From: JAGVSR01 sp031413815
GTDB taxonomy: Bacteria; Pseudomonadota; Alphaproteobacteria; Rhizobiales; Hyphomicrobiaceae
Assembly (NCBI GenBank): GCA_031413815.1
Contig: JANOFU010000095.1
Location: 1 to 64,000, forward strand
Direction: 5' to 3'
Length of the DNA stretch: 64,000 bases
Shown piece by piece: positions 44,801 through 52,195 of this stretch (positions are counted from its first letter, which is position 1; each line of letters starts with the position of its first letter). The translations under genes were made by a program, and so were the position numbers. The notes beneath the pieces were generated by a model that made no database searches, was not told the DNA's origin, and saw nothing but the letters and a program-made list of their open reading frames with translations.

Positions 44801-47655
44801 CCTCACTCAATATTACCCCGGTCAACGATGCGCCAGTAGCCGCACCCGTGACTCTCGCGGCCATGGCCGAAGACAGCGGGGCGCGACTTATTACTTCTGC
44901 GCAACTGCTGGCAGGCGTCTCCGATATCGATGGTCCACCAGCCACAATCACAGCACTGTCGATTGCCTCGGGCCTCGGCAATCTCGTGAACAACGGCAAC
45001 GGAACGTGGAGTTACACGCCAGCGGCCAACGACAGTTCATCCGTCACGTTTAATTACACGGCCTCGGATGGATCACTCTCGGCGTCGTCGACGGCCTCTC
45101 TCGATATCACCCCGGTCAATGACGCTCCCGTAGCTACTCCGGTTACGCTGGCCTCGATTGCCGAAGACAGTGGGGTCCGCGTCATCACATCAGCACAACT
45201 TTTGGCTGGCGTGTCCGATGTCGACGGACCAGCGGTGACGATCACGGCGCTCTCGATCGCCTCTGGTCTCGGGACTCTCAGCAATAACGGCAATGGCACC
45301 TGGTCGTACACTCCAGCGCTGAATGACAATTCGTCCGTCACCTTCAACTACACGGCTTCGGATGGCTTCATCGCAGCCTCTTCGACGGCATCGCTTGACA
45401 TTACTCCCGTCAACGATGCGCCAGTTGCAGCACCCGTCACCCTCGCTGCGATCGCCGAAGACAGCGGTGTGCGGATTATCACGTCGGCACAACTGCTGGC
45501 TGGCGTCTCGGACGTCGATGGGCCTGCCGCAACAATCACGGCGCTGTCGATCGCGTCGGGCCTTGGCACACTCGTAAATAACGGTGGTGGTACGTGGAGT
45601 TACACACCAGCGCTCAATGACAACTCATCCGTGACGTTCAACTACACGGCTTCGGATGGGTCTCTGTCAGCATCCTCGACGGCGTCGCTTGACATTACTC
45701 CAGTCAACGATGCTCCCGTCGCGGCACCCGTGGTCTTGGCGGCTATTGCAGAAGACAGCGGCGTCCGCCTGATTACATCGGCTCAGCTATTGGCTGGCGT
45801 CACAGACGTCGATGGGCCCGCAGCAACAATCACGGCCGTATCGATCGCGTCCGGCCTCGGCACACTCGTCAACAACAACAATGGGACGTGGAGTTATACA
45901 CCGGCCCTGAACGATGCCACATCGGTGACGTTCAACTACACGGCCTCGGATGGATCGCTCTCGGCGTCTTCAACGGCGTCGCTCGATATTACTCCGGTTA
46001 ACGATGCGCCCGTTGCAGCGCCTGTCGTCTTGGCAGCCATCGCTGAAGATAGCGGCGTGCGGATTATCACGTCGGCACAGTTACTGGCAGGCGTCTCGGA
46101 TGTCGATGGACCTGCCCCAACGATCACCGCGGTGTCGATCGCCTCGGGTCTTGGAGCACTCGTCAACAATGGCAACGGAACTTGGTCATACACACCGGCA
46201 CTCAACGACACCACGTCGGTGACGTTCAACTACACGGCTTCCGATGGGGCTCTGTCAGCTTCCTCGACGGCCTCGCTCGACATAACGCCCGTCAACGATG
46301 TAGCGACGGTCATTTCGATATCAGCCAGCGCTGCTGCGGAATTTTCCGCAGCAGGAGCCGTCGTTGGCAATTTGTCGGCGAACGATCCCGATGCCGGTGA
46401 CACGCTGACGTTTACATTGCTCGACAACGCGGGTGGGCGCTTCCAGATCGTGGGCAATCAGCTCCGGGTTGCAAACGGCGTCGCGCTCGACTTCGAACAA
46501 GCCACGTCGCATATCATCCAAGTTCAGGTGTCGGATGGCGTGGGCGCACCGGTCGTCCGCAACTTGACGATCAACGTCAACGACATCAATCCCGAGACCG
46601 TCAATGGCACGGCGGCGGGCGAGAGGATTGTCGGCGGTATCGGCGCTGATACGATCCTCGGCAACAGCGGCGACGACGTCCTCGAAGGCGGCCAAGCCGC
46701 GGACAACCTCCAAGGCGGTGCCGGTAACGATCGCTTCGTCGCGACCGTCGGCGACGGCAACGACATCTACAACGGCGGTACAGAAACCGACACCTACGAC
46801 CTATCGTTGACGTCGGCCGCCGCAACGGTCAACTTGGCAACCGGGACAGCGTCAAGTGCCGATACCGGAACAGACGGCCTGTCGCTGATCGAGAACGTGA
46901 TCGGCAGCCAAGGCAGCAACACGATCACGGGCAGCACCGGCAACAACGTGTTGGACGGTGCGGGCGGCAACGACACGATCACTGGCGGGCTGGGAGCCGA
47001 TACAGTCCGCGGCGGCGACGGCGCCGACCGGTTCATCGCCACCATTGGCGATGGCAACGACAGCTACACCGGTGGCCTCGGCATCGACACCTACGATCTG
47101 TCTCTGACCACCGCAGCCGCTACAGTCAATCTCGTGGCCGGAACGGCGACGAGTGCTCAGATTGGGTCAGATACCCTAGTTGGCATCGAGAATATCATTG
47201 GTAGTCAGGGAATTAACGTCATCTCAGGTGACAGCTTCAATAACATTCTGAGCGGCTTGGGCGGCAATGATACGCTGACGGGCGGTGCCGGCAACGATAC
47301 CCTTAACGGCGGCGCCGGCGTGGACAACCTCAACGGTGGGCTCGGCAATGACGTGCTCAACGGCGGGGCAGGAAGCGATACGCTGAACACGGCCGATGGC
47401 AATGACACCATCGTTCTACAAACTGGATACGGGACCGACCAAATCGTTGGCTTCGATGCTGATGTCATCGGCGGGCAGGACTTTATCGACCTGCGGGGTC
47501 TCGGCATCACGGCCGGCAACTTCGCAGCCAACGTTATTGTTCTCGACTTGGGCGCCAACACATTCGTGATCGCCGGAGGCGGTACGTTAACTCTTCAAGG
47601 TGTCAGCGGGGTTGGCGCGAACACCATTACCCAGGCGGACTTCCTCCTCGCCTAA
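38893..47655 (+). CDS. Giant RTX heme peroxidase (animal-type, MopA-like)
   Basis: 2920 residues from the ATG at 38893. Residues about 20-900 are an animal-type heme peroxidase: distal Asp-His in GQFFDHGLDLL (His about 197), catalytic Arg and Glu in GDGRGNENIG (about 456 and 459), HHIFHAEHNRM, proximal His in VYRFGHSML (about 577), and DLWIGGLAEA. RTX calcium nonapeptides lie at about 938-1094, 1213-1231, 1476-1528, 2573-2616 and 2789-2840. Cadherin/Ig-like domains span about 1593-2570, including seven identical-length repeats. The end (FVIAGGG ... ITQADFLLA) is a plausible type I secretion signal. Relatives include the Mn(II)-oxidising MopA of Aurantimonas and Erythrobacter. Type I transporter genes follow. 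Confidence 0.92.
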   Translation: MVKLIRSDLDFILQQIEISEAHAAGGDIRALVGDPLLPFGLRTVDGTFNNLIPGQQNFGAADQLFPRSVGANFGTGTPQSTPFFGITNTDYGTPGNVVDTAPRTISNLIVDQTANNPAAVAAALELAGLAGAEAQQAMNDIAAAVAAEDPGLPALLASFGISLSANGAMFIANTAPDEGLSAPFNSWMTLFGQFFDHGLDLLTKGGNGTVFVPLNPDDPLYVEGSPTNFMVLTRATNQPGADGVLGTADDIQEHTNTTTPFVDQNQTYTSHASHQAFLREYELNSAGDPVSTGALLGNRAPNGAGQYFGVGSTDLEGLATWAVVKAQARELLGINLTDADVLNVPLLATDQYGRIIPGANGFAQVVFVGPDGIPGNGDDVLVEGNPAAPISLVGAVRTGHGFLDDIARTANPTGKTADANDTADNNFDQTGVVGGAGATTYDNELLDAHKVTGDGRGNENIGLTSVHHIFHAEHNRMVEQVKATVIAEEALTPGYISEWTVPGFVYTPGMPVEDIVWNGERLFQTAKFSTEMQYQHLVFEEFARKVQPLVDIFSGYQVDIDPSITAEFAHVVYRFGHSMLTETVAIIDANGVSSDVGLIEAFLNPIMFDQLPGTDAEAAGAIIRGMTRQVGNEIDEFVTEALRNNLLGLPLDLATINMTRARDTGSPTLNEARREFYEATGGDSLLRPYTSWSDFAQHVKNPLSVINFIAAYGTHPTILNATTLEAKRTAALELVLGTDQNGDNSVPGDRIDFLNGRGPWANQANGVTITGLDDVDLWIGGLAEAITPFGGMLGSTFNFVFETQMEHLQSGDRFYYLGRLAGTNFLTELEGNSFASIISKNTDIGGDGMHLPGDIFSVPGFILEIDTTKQLTGLGLDGRADPEAEPDPFNPFGNINPLVIRDNPDTDGPDSNYLEYTGGDHVVLGGTNPGNALNLSGNDILIGSIGDDTLWGDGGNDILEGGHGVDQLIGGDGNDIISDLGGDDNVKGGDGDDVVNAGAGFDLILLGDGNDFSIGGEDFNETFGGEGNDFITDGDDAGIVFGDGGNDWIEGGDGADLLQGDFGAPFQDGVNAGNDVIIGQGGNDDYDSESGDDIMVAGVGTERFEGMLGFDWVTYTGSPAAADADFFFTGLLPPDRDAIKDRFDLVEGLSGSALNDVLRGDNSTSVDLLAIEEFSGFNNAINTSAQVELINGLDGLLGAGVTTFSGGNIILGGGGSDTIEGRGGDDIIDGDAFLNVRISVRDLNDPNLEIRSATSMSEIQADMFSGAIKPGQLQIVREILDTTNAGIDVALYSGSIADYTIEGNGADVDGDGFITVSHNDAALGAGQGADGVDKVRNIELLQFNDGIQILDPNITNAAATGQLELIESNADGFPAVGETFTIAIGSVADDDGLPPLSTFQVTWQVELTPGEGDWTVITDPVTEVPATGLSFTPVPGMELEGLRIRAAAGFIGNNGIPEFVLSPPTVALAAAVAGVGTPLDDTLFGTVGDDTIDALAGDDVVFLFSGNDTVIGGPGNDILDGGVGDDTAIFDGPIGDYTFEINAEGLLEVIHLGTLVEDAVIDIENFVFRDPGTGAILNTITLQEVLDGLGGGNTPPIAGNDIVTVAEDSSFSGQVSATDLNGDILAFELVDGPANGTLTFLADGTFDYTPNADFNGTDSFTYIANDGTVDSNVATISITVTPVDDAPVVTGTVTLAPLAEDTVRTITAAQLLANVADVDTLAAGLSVTGLTPSSGTVTQTGPGTWSFTPATNDSTAVTFSYQVTDGTTSVANSASLDLTPVNDAPVAAPVTLAAIAEDSGARVITSAQLLAGVSDVDSATVTITALTIASGLGTLVNNGGGTWTYTPAANDSSSVTFNYTASDGFVAASSTASLDITPVNDAPVAAPVTLTSIAEDSGELVITSAQLLAGVSDIDGPAATITALSIAAGLGTLVNNNNGTWSYTPALNDVNPVTFNYTASDGFIAASSTASLNITPVNDAPVAAPVTLAAMAEDSGARLITSAQLLAGVSDIDGPPATITALSIASGLGNLVNNGNGTWSYTPAANDSSSVTFNYTASDGSLSASSTASLDITPVNDAPVATPVTLASIAEDSGVRVITSAQLLAGVSDVDGPAVTITALSIASGLGTLSNNGNGTWSYTPALNDNSSVTFNYTASDGFIAASSTASLDITPVNDAPVAAPVTLAAIAEDSGVRIITSAQLLAGVSDVDGPAATITALSIASGLGTLVNNGGGTWSYTPALNDNSSVTFNYTASDGSLSASSTASLDITPVNDAPVAAPVVLAAIAEDSGVRLITSAQLLAGVTDVDGPAATITAVSIASGLGTLVNNNNGTWSYTPALNDATSVTFNYTASDGSLSASSTASLDITPVNDAPVAAPVVLAAIAEDSGVRIITSAQLLAGVSDVDGPAPTITAVSIASGLGALVNNGNGTWSYTPALNDTTSVTFNYTASDGALSASSTASLDITPVNDVATVISISASAAAEFSAAGAVVGNLSANDPDAGDTLTFTLLDNAGGRFQIVGNQLRVANGVALDFEQATSHIIQVQVSDGVGAPVVRNLTINVNDINPETVNGTAAGERIVGGIGADTILGNSGDDVLEGGQAADNLQGGAGNDRFVATVGDGNDIYNGGTETDTYDLSLTSAAATVNLATGTASSADTGTDGLSLIENVIGSQGSNTITGSTGNNVLDGAGGNDTITGGLGADTVRGGDGADRFIATIGDGNDSYTGGLGIDTYDLSLTTAAATVNLVAGTATSAQIGSDTLVGIENIIGSQGINVISGDSFNNILSGLGGNDTLTGGAGNDTLNGGAGVDNLNGGLGNDVLNGGAGSDTLNTADGNDTIVLQTGYGTDQIVGFDADVIGGQDFIDLRGLGITAGNFAANVIVLDLGANTFVIAGGGTLTLQGVSGVGANTITQADFLLA
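44227..46284 (+). repeat. Seven tandem 294-bp repeats within the peroxidase gene
   Basis: Exactly seven in-frame units of 98 codons (residues about 1779-2464), each starting TPVNDAP and ending STASL(D/N)I. They differ mainly at a few loop positions and keep GTWSYTP, VTFNYTASDG and ITSAQLLAGV. One more diverged unit precedes them, and a truncated start (TPVNDV) follows. Units of one size with few indels indicate recent duplication or gene conversion. Read-length limits could make the copy number uncertain. Confidence 0.95.
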
Positions 47656-47663
47656 CGCAACAT

Positions 47664-47716
47664 CGTGCGCCGCGGATAGTCTGCGGCGCACGCCCGTCAT
47701 CAGACTTTGGTCTGAT
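47664..47716 (+). terminator. Two tandem hairpins between the peroxidase and the second RTX gene
   Basis: CGTGCGCCGC pairs with GCGGCGCACG (47664-47692, 10-base perfect stem), then ATCAGAC pairs with GTCTGAT around TTTG (47699-47716). No T-run follows, so they may stabilise or attenuate the mRNA rather than stop it. They could lower expression of the downstream genes relative to the peroxidase. Confidence 0.5.
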
Positions 47717-47794
47717 AGAAAACACTCCACACCAGCCAAACAAAGCTCTAACGTGTCAACGATCCTGCCGTAGGTAAGGTGACGGGCCAATATT

Positions 47795-50305
47795 ATGGAC
47801 GGCCGTTTTCGTAGAGAAGATCTCGAGCGACTTCTCGAACTGGTCGATACCAGGCCGGCTCCGTCTGTGCACGGAGACGGCGTACTGGCTGCTGCGCCCG
47901 CCCTAAGCCCCTTGAATCACCAAATCTGGATTGATCGCCTGCGCACCGAAACAGGTGGAACGTGGGATGACGATCTGTATTTAGATGCGGCCAATATTCT
48001 GGAAATTGCGAACCATCAGCAGAGCGTTTTTCAATCGTTCAACAGTGCGCTGCGCCAAGCTTTTCCTGGTCCAGAGTCAGACACTGTGCCAGAAATTGAC
48101 GCCGCAGCAGGAGTCGTTTCGCGAGCCGTTGCCGCTGGATATATCTCCAGCGATCAAATCATCTCTTGGCCAGCGGCCGACCCGGCGAGCGGCGTGTCTG
48201 CCCAGTCTGCAGGAGCAGCCCTGCCAGATCTGGCGCATGTGCCCTCCGCGGACACGGTTGGTTTTATGCCCGAGCCCGTGGGGCCGAACCGGCAGGGTAG
48301 CCTTGCGGCCATCACCGGTGACCGTGGCCGCGACGGCGAAAGCGCTGTTTTCAGCGTCGTTCGCTCCAACCTGTTCTTGCAAACTGGTCTTGCTTTTTTG
48401 CAGCCGTACCAAAATTGGGACGACTTCCAATCCCGCAATTCGTTACCCAGCGACCTGATCCAAGACCTCAAGTCAGCCTATCCCGATGGGCTTGAGAAAA
48501 TGGACCTGTGGGTCGGCGGGCTGGCCGAAGCGCCTCTGGGCTCGCTGCTTGGCCCAACCCTTGCAGCAGCCGTCCAAGAGCAGCTTGGCAACGGGCGGCT
48601 CTTGAATGCCAGCGGCGACGCCCAGTTGCCCGGCGACATACCTCATACTTCTGAAATTCATTCTACAGATTATTCTGATTTTGCCATGCGCCCAACCGGG
48701 GAAATGAATGCCGGTGATGCTCACACGTCTGATGCGCTGGCTGGCGCAACGGGCGCGAAATTTCTCGTCGGGTCGAGTGGATCTGATGTCCTGCGCGGCA
48801 GCGATGGCGACGATATCATCTTAGGCCTCGGCGGCAACGACCTGCTGTTCGGCGGCGGCGGCAATGACATTCTCGATGGCGGCACGGGCGCTGACGTGCT
48901 GGCCGGTGAATACGGTGATGACACCTACCGCGTCGATGACACATTTGATCAGGTGATGGAAGCTGCTGGCGAAGGTACCGACACCGTCGAGACGAATCTT
49001 GACGCCTATGACACGCCAGACAATGTCGAGAACATCACGTACACAGGGTCGCGTGGATTCAGTGGTTCTGGCAACCAACTCAACAACACGATCACTGGCG
49101 GGTCTGCGAACGATCGCCTTGCCGGCAACGGTGGCGACGACGTCCTGACTGGCGGCGGCGGCAATGATCTTCTCGAAGGCGGGGCAGGCGATGATCACCT
49201 GTCCGGTGGCGATGGCAATGACATTCTAGCGGGTGGCAGCGGCAGCGACGTCATCTCCGGCGGCGACGGTGATGATGTGATCACGGGCGGCGACCTTGAG
49301 GATGCTGTCGACTGCTTGGCGTTGGACGCCGTTGCAGACGACGTCCCGGACAGCAGCCCGCCAATCGGTGCCACGAATTCGCTGGCCATAGAACCGGTCA
49401 GCATGTCCAGCGAAGCACCGGCCGGCTCAAGCACCGATACGATTGTCATCAACGGCCCGGCGGCTGCGGTGCCCGAGACGGAAGCCTCCGGCGAAAGCAG
49501 CATCAACGAGCCCTCGCTCAACATTCGTATCGTCTCCGAGAACATCGACATTCTGGTGCAGGTTGGGACCGGTGACACCCTAGGGGGCAACCAGCAAGAC
49601 CCAGCCTTCACCCTCACGCTGACCGCGCCCGGCACCGAACCGGCCACCGGAGCTTCAGAAGTCGGCAGCGCGTCCGGCAGCGTCGTCCCTGACGAGCACG
49701 GCAATCTCGTCCTCAACGGCGATCCAGCTGACAGCGAGGCAGCCGAGTCGCTGGTCGAAATGCCAGCAGCACCTGCCGGTTTCGACTTGATCATTTTCGT
49801 CGGCGGCGGCGACAGCGGCGTCTCTGATCGCGACATTCTCGATGCGCTTGCCGGTCAGATCACGGGCGACGTCCTCGACGGGGGCGCTGGCAATGACCGC
49901 GTCTTCGGCGGTGACGGCGACGATCTGGTTCTTGGCGGAGATGGCGAGGATACGGTGTGCGGCGGCGAAGGTGACGACACCATCGACGGCGGCGAGGGCA
50001 ATGACTGGGTCATTTCCGACCAGGGCAACGACTACATTCTATTTACCCGCGGCAGCGACACCATCTCGCTGCGGCCAGGCTTCGGCAACGACGTCGTGAT
50101 TGGCTTCGATTCTCAGTCTAGCGGTCCAGGTGGGCAAGACCGCATCGATGTATCGGCTTACGGCTTCGCCGAAGACGCCTTCGGTTCAGCTATTCTTCTG
50201 ATCTACGACGGGGAAGCCACGATCGTCCAGATCGGCGGCGACAGCCTCAGACTTATGCTCACTGACTTGGAGACGATGGACCGGAACGACTTTATTTTCT
50301 CGTGA
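47795..50305 (+). CDS. RTX protein with a heme-less remnant of the peroxidase fold
   Basis: 836 residues. Two segments resemble the neighbouring peroxidase: WDDDLYLDAANILEIANHQQ (about 52-75, like WNGERLFQTAKFSTEMQYQH) and PYQNWDDF ... DLWVGGLAEAPLGSLLGP (about 205-255, like the VDLWIGGLAEA segment). No distal Asp-His, Arg-x-x-Glu or proximal RxGH motif remains, so heme binding is unlikely. RTX nonapeptides lie at about 326-375, 435-500 and 692-740. The C-terminus resembles the giant protein's. It may be a non-catalytic partner, scaffold or decoy exported by the same type I system. The alternative is a decaying duplicate, but the frame is intact. Confidence 0.85.
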   Translation: MDGRFRREDLERLLELVDTRPAPSVHGDGVLAAAPALSPLNHQIWIDRLRTETGGTWDDDLYLDAANILEIANHQQSVFQSFNSALRQAFPGPESDTVPEIDAAAGVVSRAVAAGYISSDQIISWPAADPASGVSAQSAGAALPDLAHVPSADTVGFMPEPVGPNRQGSLAAITGDRGRDGESAVFSVVRSNLFLQTGLAFLQPYQNWDDFQSRNSLPSDLIQDLKSAYPDGLEKMDLWVGGLAEAPLGSLLGPTLAAAVQEQLGNGRLLNASGDAQLPGDIPHTSEIHSTDYSDFAMRPTGEMNAGDAHTSDALAGATGAKFLVGSSGSDVLRGSDGDDIILGLGGNDLLFGGGGNDILDGGTGADVLAGEYGDDTYRVDDTFDQVMEAAGEGTDTVETNLDAYDTPDNVENITYTGSRGFSGSGNQLNNTITGGSANDRLAGNGGDDVLTGGGGNDLLEGGAGDDHLSGGDGNDILAGGSGSDVISGGDGDDVITGGDLEDAVDCLALDAVADDVPDSSPPIGATNSLAIEPVSMSSEAPAGSSTDTIVINGPAAAVPETEASGESSINEPSLNIRIVSENIDILVQVGTGDTLGGNQQDPAFTLTLTAPGTEPATGASEVGSASGSVVPDEHGNLVLNGDPADSEAAESLVEMPAAPAGFDLIIFVGGGDSGVSDRDILDALAGQITGDVLDGGAGNDRVFGGDGDDLVLGGDGEDTVCGGEGDDTIDGGEGNDWVISDQGNDYILFTRGSDTISLRPGFGNDVVIGFDSQSSGPGGQDRIDVSAYGFAEDAFGSAILLIYDGEATIVQIGGDSLRLMLTDLETMDRNDFIFS

Positions 50306-50345
50306 CGTGACGTGCATTTCAACTGCATCAGGGGACTCACGAATC

Positions 50346-50373
50346 CTGAAACAATTTCCAAACATTGTTTCAG
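50346..50373. promoter_or_regulatory. Perfect 10-base inverted repeat before the type I ABC gene
   Basis: CTGAAACAAT-(8)-ATTGTTTCAG, 41 bases after the RTX stop and 28 bases before the GTG start of the ABC protein; a T5 stretch follows 9 bases later. It may be a weak terminator or an operator. Confidence 0.45.
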
Positions 50374-50401
50374 CGATTGCCATTTTTGGGGTTAGCGTAT
50401 C

Positions 50402-52132
50402 GTGACCAGGCAAAACACATCAGGCTTTAGCCTTCTGGGTTCCTTCAAGGGAACCGCAGCGGCCATGGCTGTGATTTCTGGAACCGTCAACATTCTGGCT
50501 CTGACGGGCTCGTTCTACATGCTCCAGGTCTATGACCGGGTGCTGGCCAGCCGCAGCGTTTCGACGCTGGTTGCTCTCTCGATCCTGGCTTTGGGGCTGT
50601 ACATGTTCCAAGGCGTGCTCGAGATCATGCGTTCCCAGATCCTGGTGCGCCTTGGTGGCCGGATCGATCGCCAGTTGATGGCCCCTGCTCATACGGCGGC
50701 CATGAGAATGTCGCTGCTGGGACGCCAAAGCGGCGAAGCGCAACAACCGGTCCGCGATACCGAGACGATCCGTACGTTCCTGTCAGGCCAGGGCCCCATC
50801 GCGATCCTCGATATGCCGTGGATGCCGCTGTTCATCGGGTTCGTGTTCCTGCTGCATCCGATCCTCGGTTGGATCACGCTCGGCGGCGCGGTGCTGCTGG
50901 TCACGATGACGATGCTGACCGAGTATAAGACGAAGATGCCGACAATGGGTCTGATCCAGTCGAACGCGAAGCGCTCGTCACTGCTGGATGCCCATATGCG
51001 CAACGCCGAAGTGCTTCAGGCCATGGGCTTTGGCCACCGGGCCCTCAACCGATTCATCAATGCCAATCAGGACTATCTGACGACGCAGCAGTCGCTGTCG
51101 GATATCACCAGCGGCTTCTCCGCCGTCTCACGAACCATCAGGTTGATCTTGCAATCGGCCCTTCTAGGGGTCGGGGCATTCCTCGTGATCGCGGGCGAAA
51201 TGTCGGCTGGTGCCATCATTGCCTGCTCCATCGCATCGTCGCGAGCCTACGCACCAATTGAAGTCGCGCTGGCCAATTGGAAGGGCTTTATCGCGGCCCG
51301 CCAAGCCGCAGCACGGTTGTCAAAAACGGTCGACTTGGCCAACGGGGACGACGATCGCCTGGAACTCCCCGCTCCGGTCAAGACGCTTTCCATCGAGAAC
51401 ATCACCGTTGCCATCCCGGGCTCTCAGCGCGCGGTGATCAATGGCGTTTCGATGCAGCTCAACGCGGGTCAAGCGCTGGCGGTCATCGGCCAGAGTGCCG
51501 CTGGCAAATCGTCGCTCGCCCGCGCCATTGTCGGCGTTTGGGCGCCCGCACGCGGGACGATCCGGCTGGACGGCGGCGATCTCAGAAGTTGGTCGCCAGA
51601 CCGTCTCGGCGATCACATCGGTTACCTGCCGCAGGACGTGGAACTGTTTGACGGGTCCATCACCGACAACATCGCCCGGTTTACTGATGAGCCCGACAGC
51701 CTGCAGGTGATTGCTGCGGCACAGGCAGCGGGCGTCCACGAAATGATCCTGCGCCTGCCGGACGGGTATGAAACTCGCCTCGGCGAAGGTGGCATGGCGC
51801 TGTCAGCTGGCCAGCGCCAGCGCATCGCCCTTGCGCGGGCGCTGTTTGGCAATCCATTTCTTGTCGTTCTTGACGAGCCGAATTCCAACCTCGATGCCGA
51901 GGGTGAAGAAGCCCTCGCTGGCGCCATCAAGAGTGTTCGCGACCGTGGCGGAATTGTCGTCGTGGTGGCACATCGCTCTGGCGTTCTCGCCGCTGTCGAT
52001 ATGGTTGCTGTCATGGGCAACGGCCAGCTGACGGCGTTCGGTGAAAAGAATGAAGTATTGCGCAAGGCCGTGAAGCCCGTGCCAGTTCCGGCACTCGCAG
52101 TGGCCGAACCGCGCGTTCAGCAGCACGCCTAG
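50402..52132 (+). CDS. Type I secretion ABC transporter (PrtD/AprD-like)
   Basis: 576 residues, GTG start. N-terminal six-helix membrane domain (about 20-310) without a C39 peptidase or a C39-like domain, typical of RTX protease/lipase exporters (PrtD, AprD). ATPase has Walker A GQSAAGKSSLARA, signature LSAGQRQRIALARAL and Walker B VVLDEPNSNLD. It would recognise the C-terminal signals of the two RTX proteins immediately upstream and export them in one step. 63 bases before the membrane fusion gene. Confidence 0.95.
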   Translation: MTRQNTSGFSLLGSFKGTAAAMAVISGTVNILALTGSFYMLQVYDRVLASRSVSTLVALSILALGLYMFQGVLEIMRSQILVRLGGRIDRQLMAPAHTAAMRMSLLGRQSGEAQQPVRDTETIRTFLSGQGPIAILDMPWMPLFIGFVFLLHPILGWITLGGAVLLVTMTMLTEYKTKMPTMGLIQSNAKRSSLLDAHMRNAEVLQAMGFGHRALNRFINANQDYLTTQQSLSDITSGFSAVSRTIRLILQSALLGVGAFLVIAGEMSAGAIIACSIASSRAYAPIEVALANWKGFIAARQAAARLSKTVDLANGDDDRLELPAPVKTLSIENITVAIPGSQRAVINGVSMQLNAGQALAVIGQSAAGKSSLARAIVGVWAPARGTIRLDGGDLRSWSPDRLGDHIGYLPQDVELFDGSITDNIARFTDEPDSLQVIAAAQAAGVHEMILRLPDGYETRLGEGGMALSAGQRQRIALARALFGNPFLVVLDEPNSNLDAEGEEALAGAIKSVRDRGGIVVVVAHRSGVLAAVDMVAVMGNGQLTAFGEKNEVLRKAVKPVPVPALAVAEPRVQQHA

Positions 52133-52195
52133 TCACGACCGGCGTTTCTGAGTGCAAGTTTTTTAGTCTTGTTACTAAGTCTGGGAGATTGCCCG

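Noticed and set aside
44227..46284. Repeats taken as a possible CRISPR-like or non-coding satellite array
   Set aside because: Units are exact multiples of three, keep one frame and encode conserved Ig/cadherin-like residues. No short direct repeats with unique spacers.
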